Notes: a model not told the origin generated them from the sequence alone. 64,000 bases of DNA from Streptomyces dysideae (GCF_001514305.1 NZ_KQ949085.1:140115-204114), one strand, 5' to 3'. Shown: positions 32,790 to 41,779, counted from the stretch's first letter. Made by a program: numbers and translations.

Positions 32790-35700
32790 CCGTGACCGAC
32801 TCCCTGACCGACGAGTGCGCCTGCGGCGGCGCCTGCCGCGGCGGACACGACGAGCGCCTGGCCCCGGCCCCACTGCACAATCCGCCCGGCCGCACCGCCC
32901 TCGACTACCGCGTCGGCGAATACGGCTCCTTCCGGGCCGCCCTGCTCGACCGGCTCGCCTCACCGGCGTACCCGGCGCTCGACGGCCTGACCGTCCGCAC
33001 CCCGGACGACCCGGCGATCGGCCTCCTCGACGCCACCGCCGTCCTCGGCGACCTGCTCGCCTTCCACTCCGAGCGCATCGCCGACGAGGCCTACGTCCGC
33101 ACCGCCAACGAGCACCGCTCGCTGGTGCTGCTCGGCCGCCTCGTCGGCCACCGGCCGCGCCCCGGCGTCGCCGCCGCCACCCACCTGGCGTACACCCTGG
33201 AACGCGACCCGCGCGCCGAGGCCCTGCCCGTGCTCATCCCGCGCGGCGCCCGCAGCCACAGCGTCCCCGCCTCCGCCGACGAGCAGTCCCTCACCTTCGA
33301 GACGAGCCGCGACCTGACGGCCCGCTGGGACTGGAACGAGCTGAAGGTACGGCGTCGCCGGCCCTCCCTCGTCACCCCCGCGGACCTGGAGCGCCGCTCG
33401 GAGTTCTTCGTCGAGGGCACCGCGAACTCCCTTCAGACCGGCGACCAGTTGCTCTTCGTCTTCGGTGAACAGGCGGGCGGCCGACGCAAGTTGCTGCCGG
33501 TCGCCAAGGCGCGCGTCGACCGGGACGACGAGATCACGGCGATCTCCCTGCCGAAGTCGGCGCCGCCGACCCTGAAGGAGCTCGTCGACGAGGTGCTCCG
33601 CTGGACCGCCGAGCCCCAGGCCCCGGGCGAGCCGGGCGACGAGCCGCCCACGCCCGGGGTCCCCAACCCCCGCCCGGTCAGCCGGCTGATCGAGGACTTC
33701 GAGGACCAGGTCCTCGCTCCGCTGCGGGAGGACCTGGACGCCGTCAAGACGCCCGAGCGGCTCGCGGCCCGTCTCGCGGAGCCCGTCGCCCGGCTCGGCG
33801 AGGCCCAGGTGCTGGCCGAACCGTACGAGGACGTGGCGGCCTGGTTCGAGCAGCTGGAGGCCGTGCTCGCGGAACTCGCCCAGCGAGCCCTGGAGTTGGC
33901 GCCCGCGCAGGCCGCCGAAGCGGTACCTCTCAAGGCCACGGAGGCCGACCCCCGCGCGGCAGCCCTCCAGACCCTGGGCGCCGTCCTGCCCGCCCTGCGC
34001 GCTGCGACCCCGACACGCCGCGGCGTCTCCGGCCCCGGGCGCCCGGGCACCGACACCGCCCGCCTCCTGGCCGCCCTGGCACCCACCACCGGCAGCCTCT
34101 ACCCGGCCTGGCGCACGGCCGCCGCCCCCGGCACCCCGCAGCTGCTGCGCGAGCTGCTCGCCATGCGGGTCACCGCGGCGCCCTTCGGCGCCACGGCCCC
34201 GCTCAAGCCGGTCCAGGACGACCGGGGCCGCGTGATCCGCACCGCCGACTGGCCGCTCACCGGCGCCGTGCTCGCCGGCATGCGCGTCGTGTACGACCCG
34301 GCGGGCAAGGTCCCGGTCCGCGCGGAGTTCCAGTACGTCGAGGGCAGCAGCTCCGACCAGCGCGCCGAGAACCTGCCGCCCGCCCAGCCCGTCACCTTCC
34401 CGCTCGGCACGGGCCAGGTCGAGCTGTCCGTCCGCAACGGCCAGGACCGCGACCTGAACTGGCTCAACCTCCCCCACTCTCGAACTCGCTCGAGCGGGGG
34501 GACCCCCGTCCCGACCGACTCCCAGGACCCGGGCGTCACCGCCCGCTTCCAGGCGGGTCTGCCCGAGCGCACCCTCTTCGTGTCGCGCCCGGACGACGAG
34601 GGCCTGGTCCAGGTAGGCGTCCACAACGGAACGTCGGAGCAGATCGCCCTGCGGCCGGGCGCGAGCGAGCAGTTCACGCACGGCGAGTACGAGGTGAGCG
34701 TCAAGTACACGGTGGGCAGCACCGAGCCCAACGTCGAGATCGTCATCGCCAGCAAGCCCGAGCCCCTCAACCGCCGCATGCTGCAGCTGGACACCGTCCA
34801 CGACGGCATCACGGTCGGCAGCTGGGTCGCGATCCAGCGCCCCGCCAAGGGCGCCCAGGGCGGCATCCCCGGCGACGCCGAGCTCGCGTTCGTCACCACC
34901 CAGGTCGTCGCGGCGCGTACGGCGGCGTACACCAACTACGGCATCACCGGGCGTGGCACCGAACTCACTCTGGCCGAACCGTGGTTGGACGAGTTCGACG
35001 TCCTGCTGTCGCACATCCGCGACACCACCGTGCACGCGGCGGGTGAACCGCTCCGCCTTGCCGACGAACCCCTCGGCGAGGACGTCCACGGCAACGAGAT
35101 CGAACTCGCCCAGCTGTACGACGGACTGCAGCCCGGCCGCACCCTCGTCGTCACCGGCGAACGCAGCGACATCCCGGGCACGGCCGGCGTCCAGGCCACC
35201 GAGGTCGCCACCATCGCCGCCGCCGACCCGGCCGTCGACCCCCGGCTCCCCGGCGACCACGTCCACACCCGCCTCACCCTGACCGCCGACCTCGCCCACC
35301 GCTACCGGCGCGAGACCGTCCGCGTCCTCGGCAACGTCGTCGAGGCCACCCACGGCGAGAGCCGCGAGGAGGCCATCGGCAGCGGTGACTCGGACCGCAC
35401 GAACCAGACGTTCGCGCTCTGGCAGTCCCCGCTCACCTGGCTCGCCGACGACAACCCCCTCGGCGCCACACCGGTGCTGGAGATCCGGGTGGACGGCGTG
35501 CTCTGGCACGAGGTCGACAGCCTCGCCGGACGCGGCCCGAGCGAGCGCGTCTACATCACCGGCTCCACCGCCGACGGCCGTACGACGGTGACCTTCGGCG
35601 ACGGCGTCCACGGCGCCCGGCTGCCCAGCGGCCACGAGAACATCCGCGCCCGCTACCGATTCGGCACCGGCAAGGCCGCCAACGTCGCCGCCGACCGCGT

Positions 35701-36598
35701 CACCCAACCCCTCACCCGCCCCCTCGGCGTCACCCGGGTCACCAACCCGCGCCCGGCGAAGGGCGGTTCGGACGCGGACGGCCCCGGCCTGACCCGCCGT
35801 ACGATCCCCCTCGCCGTCTCCGCACTGGACCGGCTGGTCTCCGCCGCCGACTACGAGGACTTCGCCCGCTCCCGCGCCGGCATCGGCCGCGCCGCCGCAC
35901 GCGAACTCTTCGACGGACGGCGGCGCGTGCTGCATGTGACGGTCGCGGGCACCGACGACGTCCCGATCGACGGAGACGGTGAGGAATCAGCCACCCTGCG
36001 GGCTCTGCGTGGCGCCCTGACCGAGTACGGGGACAGCAACCTCCCGGTCCGCGTGGACGTGCGCGAGCTCGTCCTGCTCCTCGTCGCCGCCAAGGTGAAG
36101 GTCGCCCCCGACCACGCCTGGGAGATCGTGGAGCCACGCCTGCGCCAGGCTCTGCTCCGCCGACTCGGCTACGAAGGCCGGGAGTTGGGGCGGCCGGTCC
36201 GCCTGTCGGACATCCTGGCCACGGCCCACACCGTGCCCGGCGTCGACTACCTGGACGTCGACGTCTTCACCGGCGTCCCCGCGTCCGCGACACCCGAGGA
36301 ACTCACCGGGATCCTCACCCGCCCAGGCCCGCCGAGGGCATCGGTGCCGGCGCACCCGGCGACGTACGACGAAAAGGTCCACACGGTCCGCGCCGCGGAC
36401 GGCGAGACGCTCTCCGAGATCTGCGCGCGGTACGCCATCCCGCTCGCCGAACTCCTGCGCCTCAACCCCGACATCACCGACACCCGGCGCCTCGCCAAGG
36501 GCCGCTCGGTGTTCGTCTTCCGCGGCATCCGCCCGGCCCAGCTCGCGCTGCTGTCGCCGAAGGCCGCGGACACCCTGATTCTGACGGAGGTCAAGTGA
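32786..36598 (+). CDS. Very large second baseplate protein (gpJ-like) with C-terminal LysM
   Basis: 1270 residues. The N-terminus carries a Cys cluster (CACGGACRGGHDE). A gpJ-like region follows: ALDYRVGEYGSFRAALLDRL, IADEAYVRTANEHRSLVLLG. The C-terminal half repeats the gpJ pattern (FGDGVHGARLPSGHENIRAR, YRFGTGKAANVAADRV, LDRLVSAADYEDFARS). The end is a LysM-like module (VRAADGETLSEICARYAIPL, AELLRLNP). It duplicates the general role of the previous gene, as the paired large baseplate proteins of other actinobacterial CIS do. A 40-bp palindromic repeat is inserted in frame at 34468. The ATG at 32786 overlaps the previous stop; a much longer alternate frame upstream is antisense-free shadow. 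Confidence 0.88.
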   Translation: MTVTDSLTDECACGGACRGGHDERLAPAPLHNPPGRTALDYRVGEYGSFRAALLDRLASPAYPALDGLTVRTPDDPAIGLLDATAVLGDLLAFHSERIADEAYVRTANEHRSLVLLGRLVGHRPRPGVAAATHLAYTLERDPRAEALPVLIPRGARSHSVPASADEQSLTFETSRDLTARWDWNELKVRRRRPSLVTPADLERRSEFFVEGTANSLQTGDQLLFVFGEQAGGRRKLLPVAKARVDRDDEITAISLPKSAPPTLKELVDEVLRWTAEPQAPGEPGDEPPTPGVPNPRPVSRLIEDFEDQVLAPLREDLDAVKTPERLAARLAEPVARLGEAQVLAEPYEDVAAWFEQLEAVLAELAQRALELAPAQAAEAVPLKATEADPRAAALQTLGAVLPALRAATPTRRGVSGPGRPGTDTARLLAALAPTTGSLYPAWRTAAAPGTPQLLRELLAMRVTAAPFGATAPLKPVQDDRGRVIRTADWPLTGAVLAGMRVVYDPAGKVPVRAEFQYVEGSSSDQRAENLPPAQPVTFPLGTGQVELSVRNGQDRDLNWLNLPHSRTRSSGGTPVPTDSQDPGVTARFQAGLPERTLFVSRPDDEGLVQVGVHNGTSEQIALRPGASEQFTHGEYEVSVKYTVGSTEPNVEIVIASKPEPLNRRMLQLDTVHDGITVGSWVAIQRPAKGAQGGIPGDAELAFVTTQVVAARTAAYTNYGITGRGTELTLAEPWLDEFDVLLSHIRDTTVHAAGEPLRLADEPLGEDVHGNEIELAQLYDGLQPGRTLVVTGERSDIPGTAGVQATEVATIAAADPAVDPRLPGDHVHTRLTLTADLAHRYRRETVRVLGNVVEATHGESREEAIGSGDSDRTNQTFALWQSPLTWLADDNPLGATPVLEIRVDGVLWHEVDSLAGRGPSERVYITGSTADGRTTVTFGDGVHGARLPSGHENIRARYRFGTGKAANVAADRVTQPLTRPLGVTRVTNPRPAKGGSDADGPGLTRRTIPLAVSALDRLVSAADYEDFARSRAGIGRAAARELFDGRRRVLHVTVAGTDDVPIDGDGEESATLRALRGALTEYGDSNLPVRVDVRELVLLLVAAKVKVAPDHAWEIVEPRLRQALLRRLGYEGRELGRPVRLSDILATAHTVPGVDYLDVDVFTGVPASATPEELTGILTRPGPPRASVPAHPATYDEKVHTVRAADGETLSEICARYAIPLAELLRLNPDITDTRRLAKGRSVFVFRGIRPAQLALLSPKAADTLILTEVK
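34468..34507. repeat. ~40-bp palindromic repeat inserted in frame in a baseplate gene
   Basis: CTCCCCCACTCTCGAACTCG followed by CTCGAGCGGGGGGACCCCC is an imperfect palindrome. It adds a peptide read as LPHSRTRSSGGTPV to the protein. The same element recurs at 37402 and, diverged, at 50310. It resembles the dispersed palindromes common in Streptomyces intergenic regions. Confidence 0.85.
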
Positions 36599-38808
36599 TG
36601 TCTGCGAACCCGGCGGATGTCCAGTTCGAGACGGCCACCCAGGCGACGACGGCCAGGGAACCCGACGGACTCGCCGCGCTGCTGCCGCGCTGGCATCTGC
36701 TGCGCGACGCCGAGGAGGGCGAGCCGCTGCGCGCGCTGCTCGCGGTGATCGCCGAGCAGCTCGACCGGGTCCGCGACGGCGTCGAGCAGGGCTACGAGGA
36801 CCTGTTCGTGGAGACGGCGGCCCCCTGGGTGCTGCCCTACCTCGGCGACCTCGTCGGCTACCGCACCCTGCCCGGCTACGAACGCGTCCTCACCACGGGC
36901 CTGCACGACGGCGGCCGAGCCGCTCTCGCCGACGCGATCGCCCCGCGCGGCGACGTGGCCGCCACCGTCGCCAACCGGCGCCGCAAGGGCACCCTGCATC
37001 TGTTGGAGGAGATCTCCGAGCGGGTCGCGGGCTGGCCCGCGCGTGCGGTCGAGCTGTCGCGGCAGGTCGCCCACACCCAGCCGGTGAAGCTCTACGGGAG
37101 CGGACAGCGAGGCGACCGCGGGCGACTCGTCGACCTGCGCGACAACTCCGCCCTCGACCTGGCGGGCGGCCCCTTCGGTGCAACGGCCCGTACGGTCGAC
37201 GTCCGCCGCGCCGACTCCCGTTACCGGCAGGGCGGTTGGACCCCGGCCGGAGTCGCGCTGTTCGTCTGGCGGCTGAAGGCGTACTCGCTGACGTCGTCCC
37301 CGGCGTACTGCATCGACCGCGCCCGCAACCTGTACACCTTCTCGATCCTGGGCAACGACACCCCGTTGGTCACCAAGCCGTTCCCGGAGCCGTCGCCCAC
37401 ACTCCCCCACTCTCGACCTGGCTCGAGCGGGGGGACCCCCACCGCCACCATCGACAACGTCCCGGCGTTCATCGGCCGCCGTCAGCTGCACGACCGGCTC
37501 GCCGACTACTACGGCCCCGGCAAGAGCCTCGTCATCCGGCGCGACGGCGAGGACCAGCCCGTACCGCCGTCGGACATCGTGGTCGCCGACCTGTCCGACT
37601 GGCGCTACCGGCCCAGGCGCGGCCAGGTGGCCGTCGATCCCGAGCTGGGCCGGATCGCGTTCGGGTCCCGGTCGGCGCCCCGGCAGGGCGTCTGGGTGGA
37701 CTACCACTACGCGTCCGGCGCGGACCTGGGCGGCGGCGAGTACGAGCGCCCGGAGCGCGAACCGCGTTCCGACGCCGACGTCTACCGCGTCGGTCCCGGA
37801 CAGCCGTACCGGCAGATCATGGACGCCTACCGGGCCTGGCAGCACGACCGCAGGGCCGACCGCACCGGCCCTGCCGGCATCATCGAGATCACCCACAGCG
37901 GCGCCTACCAGGAGCAGCTGGACTTCGACCTCGACCCCGGCGACCGCCTCGAACTGCGGGCGGCCGAGGGGACCCGGCCGGTGATCCGGCTCCTCGACTG
38001 GTACAGCAACCGGCCCGACGCCCTCAACATCCGTGCGGTGTCCGAGGACTGCGCCCCGCACGAACGGCCGCGCATCGTCCTGGACGGGCTGTTGGTCGCC
38101 GGACGCGGCATCAATGTCACCGGCCCCATGGGCGCCGTGGTCGTACGGCACTCCACGCTCGTACCGGGCTGGTCCCTGGAACCCGAGTGCGAGCCGCACT
38201 CGCCCGAGGAGCCCAGCATCGTCCTGGAACGCACCACCGCGTGCCTCCAGATCGAGCACAGCATCCTCGGCACCATCGAGGTCATCGGCGACGAGGTGTC
38301 CGAGGAACCCCTGGACATCCACCTCCGCGACAGCATCCTCGACGCCACCGGCAACGACCGAGAGGCCCTGTCCGCACCGGACTGTCGCCACGCCCACGCC
38401 GTACTGCACCTGCACCGGACGACCGTCATCGGCGAAGTCCACACCCACGCGGTGAAGATCGCCGAGAACTCCGTCTTCACCGGGAAGCTCCATGTGGCCC
38501 GGCGCGGCGTCGGCTGCCTGCGGTACTCGTACGTGCCCGCCCGATCGCGTACGCCCCGCCGGTACCGCTGCCGGCCCGAACAGGCCACCGGCATAAGGCC
38601 GTTGTTCACCTCCCAGCGCTACGGGACGCCCTGGTACGGGCTGTTGGCCGACCGGTGTGCCGAGGAGATCCGGCGCGGCTCCGACGACGGCGCCGAGATG
38701 GGCGCCTTCCACGACCTGTACCGGCCGCAACGCGAGGACGGCCTGCGAGCCCGGCTCGCCGAGTACACGCCGGCGGGCACCGACGCCGGGATCTTCTTCG
38801 TGACGTGA
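36598..38808 (+). CDS. Baseplate/tail protein, Afp12-like with beta-helix segment
   Basis: A 736-residue protein. The N-terminal ~130 residues (ALLPRWHLLRDAEEGEPLRA, VETAAPWVLPYLGDLVGYRT) are typical of phage-tail-protein-I/Afp12-like wedge components. Residues ~420-640 read as a right-handed beta-helix (short repeats around GAVVVRHSTLVPGW, SIVLERTTACLQIEHSILG, IHLRDSILDATG). The C-terminus is YRPQREDGLRARLAEYTPAG. It may form the outer rim of the baseplate, or the cell-contact part where no fibre exists. ATG 36598 overlaps the preceding stop (TGATG). A palindromic repeat is inserted at 37402. Confidence 0.82.
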   Translation: MSANPADVQFETATQATTAREPDGLAALLPRWHLLRDAEEGEPLRALLAVIAEQLDRVRDGVEQGYEDLFVETAAPWVLPYLGDLVGYRTLPGYERVLTTGLHDGGRAALADAIAPRGDVAATVANRRRKGTLHLLEEISERVAGWPARAVELSRQVAHTQPVKLYGSGQRGDRGRLVDLRDNSALDLAGGPFGATARTVDVRRADSRYRQGGWTPAGVALFVWRLKAYSLTSSPAYCIDRARNLYTFSILGNDTPLVTKPFPEPSPTLPHSRPGSSGGTPTATIDNVPAFIGRRQLHDRLADYYGPGKSLVIRRDGEDQPVPPSDIVVADLSDWRYRPRRGQVAVDPELGRIAFGSRSAPRQGVWVDYHYASGADLGGGEYERPEREPRSDADVYRVGPGQPYRQIMDAYRAWQHDRRADRTGPAGIIEITHSGAYQEQLDFDLDPGDRLELRAAEGTRPVIRLLDWYSNRPDALNIRAVSEDCAPHERPRIVLDGLLVAGRGINVTGPMGAVVVRHSTLVPGWSLEPECEPHSPEEPSIVLERTTACLQIEHSILGTIEVIGDEVSEEPLDIHLRDSILDATGNDREALSAPDCRHAHAVLHLHRTTVIGEVHTHAVKIAENSVFTGKLHVARRGVGCLRYSYVPARSRTPRRYRCRPEQATGIRPLFTSQRYGTPWYGLLADRCAEEIRRGSDDGAEMGAFHDLYRPQREDGLRARLAEYTPAGTDAGIFFVT
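37402..37440. repeat. Second copy of the palindromic repeat, in frame in the Afp12-like gene
   Basis: CTCCCCCACTCTCGACCTGG then CTCGAGCGGGGGGACCCCC; differs from the copy at 34468 at a few central bases. It encodes LPHSRPGSSGGTPT, nearly the same peptide in the same reading frame as the first copy. Confidence 0.85.
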
Positions 38809-38864
38809 GCCACACCCACCGACTTTGCGAACCCGCACTTTCCTGAACCAGGGGGACCCCCTTC

Positions 38865-40424
38865 ATGCACGCTGATCTCTCCCGCCTCACGTTCCGCCCG
38901 GAACGGCACTACTCGGCGGTCATTGCCCAGCAGGGCCGCGTCCAGCTCGACGCCGACACCAACGAGCAGACCGCGATCCAGCTCCACCAGACCCGCACCT
39001 TCGCCGCCGACCTGATCGGCCGGCACGGCGGACCGAAGGACGCCGTCGGCTTCCGCATCGAGTACGTCGGCGGCAAGCACGACCTGGACACCCTGTACAT
39101 CCACGGCGGCCGCTACTACGTCGACGGCATCCTGTGCGACGCGTACCGCCCGGCGCCGGGCACGCCCGTGCAGGCCGATCAGGTCGACGCCGAGGAGCAG
39201 GACGACACCGCGGAGCCGCTCACCCACTGGACCTACTGGGACCAGCCCGACGGGTACCGCAACCCGGAGAAGCCGGGTGACCGGCTGCCCTCGCCGGCCC
39301 GGTCGCCGTTCGTGGTCTACCTCCAGGTGTGGGAGCGCGCGGTCTCCGCCGCCGAGGAGCCGGCCCTGCGTGAGGTCGCGCTCGGCGCGGCGATGCCGGA
39401 CACCGCCGCCCGGGTGAAGGTCGTCTGGCAGGTGCTGCCGCTGTCCCTGGCCGCGCTGGACATCGAGGAGACCGACCCGTCCAAGGAGGTCGTGCGCGCG
39501 GCCTTCGACCAGTGGGCCAGGCGGCGGTCGGCCGCGTCGGCCCGGCTCGCCGCCCGCAGCGAGCGGCCCGACCATGCCGACGAGGACCCGTGCCTGGTCA
39601 AGCCGGACGCCCGCTACCGCGGCCAGGAGAACCAGCTGTACCGCGTCGAGGTCCACGAGGGCGGCGAGGCGAAGGACGCCACCTTCAAGTGGTCCCGCGA
39701 GAACGGCTCGGTGGTCTTCCCGGTCGACGAACTCGACGGCACCTGGGTGCGGTTGGCGTCCCTCGGCCACGACGACAAGCTGGACCTCGACGTCGGTGAC
39801 CGCGTCGAGTTCACGGACACCGCGTACTCCTCCCGCCTCGAAGCCCTGCCGCTGCTGCGCGTCGAGGAACTGGACCTGCCGGGCCGCCGCGTCCGCCTGT
39901 CCGCCGAGCCGGAGCCGGGCGTCGGACGGCTGCCGCACCTCAACCCGTTCCTGCGCCGCTGGGACCACCACGAGGGACCCAAGCGCAAGGGCCGCACCTC
40001 CGCCCTGCGCAACGGGGCGGTCAAGGTAGAGGAGGGGGAGTGGCTGCCCCTCGAGGACGGCGTCGAGGTGTACTTCGCCAAGGGCGGCACCTACCGCACC
40101 GGCGACCACTGGATCATCCCCGCCCGCACCGCCACCGGCAGCGTCGAATGGCCGGCCGACCCAGCCCGCCGCCCGCTGCTCCAGGAACCCGTCGGCATCG
40201 CCCGCCACTTCGCACCGCTGGCCCTGGTCAAGGGCGAGTACGGCGCCGTGGACCTGCGCCTCGCCTTCGGCCCGCTGGCCAGCAGCATCCCGGCGGCCGA
40301 CGAGGCGACGCTCGCGGCGGAGGAACAGGCACGACGGGAAGAGGAGGCCGCGGAGGCCGACCCCTCCGGCGGGAGGTCGCAGACCACGGCCGAGGCGGAG
40401 GCCGCGGCGGAAGGAGACGAGTGA
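38865..40424 (+). CDS. DUF6519-like CIS-associated protein
   Basis: A 519-residue protein beginning HADLSRLTFRPERHYSAVIA then QQGRVQLDADTNEQ, the hallmark of the DUF6519 family found at the end of CIS operons. Other segments are LYIHGGRYYVDGILC, RGQENQLYRVEVHEGG, TFKWSRENGSVVFPV and ALVKGEYGAVDLRLAFGPL. It is mostly beta-rich and ends with a Glu/Ala-rich helical tail. The molecular role is unknown. It is 56 nt after the Afp12-like gene with its own ribosome site (GGGGGA) and overlaps the amidase start (TGATG). Confidence 0.8.
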   Translation: MHADLSRLTFRPERHYSAVIAQQGRVQLDADTNEQTAIQLHQTRTFAADLIGRHGGPKDAVGFRIEYVGGKHDLDTLYIHGGRYYVDGILCDAYRPAPGTPVQADQVDAEEQDDTAEPLTHWTYWDQPDGYRNPEKPGDRLPSPARSPFVVYLQVWERAVSAAEEPALREVALGAAMPDTAARVKVVWQVLPLSLAALDIEETDPSKEVVRAAFDQWARRRSAASARLAARSERPDHADEDPCLVKPDARYRGQENQLYRVEVHEGGEAKDATFKWSRENGSVVFPVDELDGTWVRLASLGHDDKLDLDVGDRVEFTDTAYSSRLEALPLLRVEELDLPGRRVRLSAEPEPGVGRLPHLNPFLRRWDHHEGPKRKGRTSALRNGAVKVEEGEWLPLEDGVEVYFAKGGTYRTGDHWIIPARTATGSVEWPADPARRPLLQEPVGIARHFAPLALVKGEYGAVDLRLAFGPLASSIPAADEATLAAEEQARREEEAAEADPSGGRSQTTAEAEAAAEGDE

Positions 40425-41305
40425 TGGCGAAACCGCTGAGCGCGTCCAAGATGGTGGAGATCCTGCGTGCCGAGGGCCTGACGGTCCATGAGGTGCGCAA
40501 GTGGCGCACCCACAACCGCAACACCAAGGGCCCCTGGGGGCCGGTGAACGGCGTGATGATCCACCACACCGTCACCAGAGGCACCGAGGCCTCCGTGAAC
40601 ATCTGCTACAACGGCTACTCGGGCCTGCCGGGACCGCTGTGCCACGGCGTCATCGACAAGAAGGGCCACATCCACCTGGTCGGCAACGGCCGTGCCAACC
40701 ACGCGGGTTCCGGCGACAGCGACGTCCTGCGCGCCGTGATCAACGAGTCGAGGCTGCCGGCCGACAACGAGGCCGACACCGACGGCAACAGTCACTTCTA
40801 CGGCTTCGAGTGCATCAACATGGGCGACGGCAAGGACCCCTGGCCCGAGGCGCAGAAGGAGGCCATCGAGAAGGTCTCCGCCGCGATCTGCCGCCACCAC
40901 GGCTGGAGCGAGCGCTCCGTCATCGGCCACAAGGAGTGGCAGCCGGGCAAGGTGGACCCGCGCGGCTTCACCATGGACGGCATGCGCAAGCGCATAGCGG
41001 AACGGCTGAGCGGCAAGGCACCCAAGCCCGACCCGAAGCCCAAGCCGGTGACGTACGAGCCCTTCCCGGGGGCCGGCTTCTTCCACGTCGGCCAGAAGTC
41101 CCCGATCATCACCGCCATGGGCCGCCGACTGGTCGCCGAGGGCTGCGGCCGCTACGAGGAGGGCCCCGGCCCCGAGTGGACCGAGGCCGACCGCCGCTCC
41201 TACGCCGCCTGGCAGCAGAAGCTCCACTTCAGGGGCAAGGACGCGGACGGCATCCCCGGCAAGGTCAGCTGGGACAAGCTGAAGGTGCCCGACGGCGGCA
41301 AGTGA
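40424..41305 (+). CDS. N-acetylmuramoyl-L-alanine amidase (amidase_2) with peptidoglycan-binding-like C-terminus
   Basis: A 293-residue enzyme. Zinc/catalytic motifs of amidase_2 are visible: VMIHHTVTRG (first His ligand), HLVGNGRANHAG, FYGFECINMG, VIGHKEWQPGKVDPRGF (second His and Lys region). The C-terminal ~80 residues (GQKSPIITAMGRRLVAEG, AAWQQKLHFRGKDADGIPG) resemble a peptidoglycan-binding unit common in Streptomyces phage endolysins. There is no signal peptide, so export would need the CIS, lysis or a holin-like route. It is the last gene of the CIS operon. It may open the wall for CIS firing or particle release, or assist host lysis. Confidence 0.9.
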   Translation: MAKPLSASKMVEILRAEGLTVHEVRKWRTHNRNTKGPWGPVNGVMIHHTVTRGTEASVNICYNGYSGLPGPLCHGVIDKKGHIHLVGNGRANHAGSGDSDVLRAVINESRLPADNEADTDGNSHFYGFECINMGDGKDPWPEAQKEAIEKVSAAICRHHGWSERSVIGHKEWQPGKVDPRGFTMDGMRKRIAERLSGKAPKPDPKPKPVTYEPFPGAGFFHVGQKSPIITAMGRRLVAEGCGRYEEGPGPEWTEADRRSYAAWQQKLHFRGKDADGIPGKVSWDKLKVPDGGK

Positions 41306-41323
41306 ACGACCGGTCCGACCCCT

Positions 41324-41356
41324 CGCCCAGGGTACCCCTCGGGGGTACCCTGGGCG
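41324..41356. terminator. Strong hairpin terminator after the CIS operon
   Basis: A perfect 15-bp inverted repeat (CGCCCAGGGTACCCC, loop TCG, GGGGTACCCTGGGCG) begins 18 nt after the amidase stop. There is no T-run, as usual in Streptomyces. Confidence 0.85.
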
Positions 41357-41740
41357 GTTCCGGTGCGGACGAGGGGAGCGGACGCGGTGCACGTCGAGGG
41401 ATACACCGCGGACGGGTACGAGACGGTCCGCGAGGGGGCCGGACGAACTCCCGCGCCTGGCGCCAGTCGGTCTTCGGCGCCCGCATCACCTGGACCCTCG
41501 GCTTCGTGCGCGACCAGGGAAAGATCGCCAAGGGTGGCTCGGCGGCTCGGCGGCCTGGTGGTCGTGACGGCACGGGCACGCGTGCGCGTACCTGACGCGG
41601 AACCTCGGAGACCACTCGCGAGCGGCTCAGATCGCGACGGCGCTGGGTGACGACCTGACGGTGGTCGGCGAGGGTCGGCGAGCCGGGCGGCGCATGTGAT
41701 CGCTTGAGGGGTCTTGCTCCGTCCCGCGAAACACGTCACA
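41357..41740 (+). other. Non-coding stretch, possibly a decayed serine-hydrolase start
   Basis: About 420 bp lie between the CIS terminator and paaA. A short frame opening with GTG at 41388 reads VHVEGYTADGYETVRE, like the N-terminus of beta-lactamase-type serine hydrolases, then loses similarity after a few codons. The rest (RQSVFGARITWTLGFVRD in another frame) is unassigned. I regard it as gene debris, with low certainty. Confidence 0.3.
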
Positions 41741-41745
41741 CTAAT

Positions 41746-41763
41746 ACCGAACGAATGGTCGGT
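41746..41763. promoter_or_regulatory. Candidate TetR/PaaR-type operator upstream of paaA
   Basis: ACCGAACGAATGGTCGGT has outer arms ACCGA and TCGGT and matches the core ACCG-nn-CG-nn-YGGT pattern reported for actinobacterial PaaR operators. It ends 16 nt before the paaA ATG, where bound repressor would block the promoter (possible -35 TTGCTC at 41714 and CACACT at 41737). No regulator gene lies in this window. Confidence 0.5.
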
Positions 41764-41779
41764 TGGGAAGCTGGTATCG

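Noticed and set aside
11543..41305. Prophage or free myophage
   Set aside because: No capsid, portal, terminase, integrase or attachment site, and the gene order with AAA+ ATPase, Pvc16 cap and DUF4157 protein is that of eCIS.
11543..41305. Type VI secretion system
   Set aside because: No TssJLM membrane complex or ClpV, one fused-type sheath gene rather than TssB/TssC, and a dedicated Pvc15-type ATPase instead.
41388..41650. Functional small protein in the gap before paaA
   Set aside because: Only about 15 codons resemble a serine hydrolase start, then similarity is lost. I list it as debris rather than a gene.
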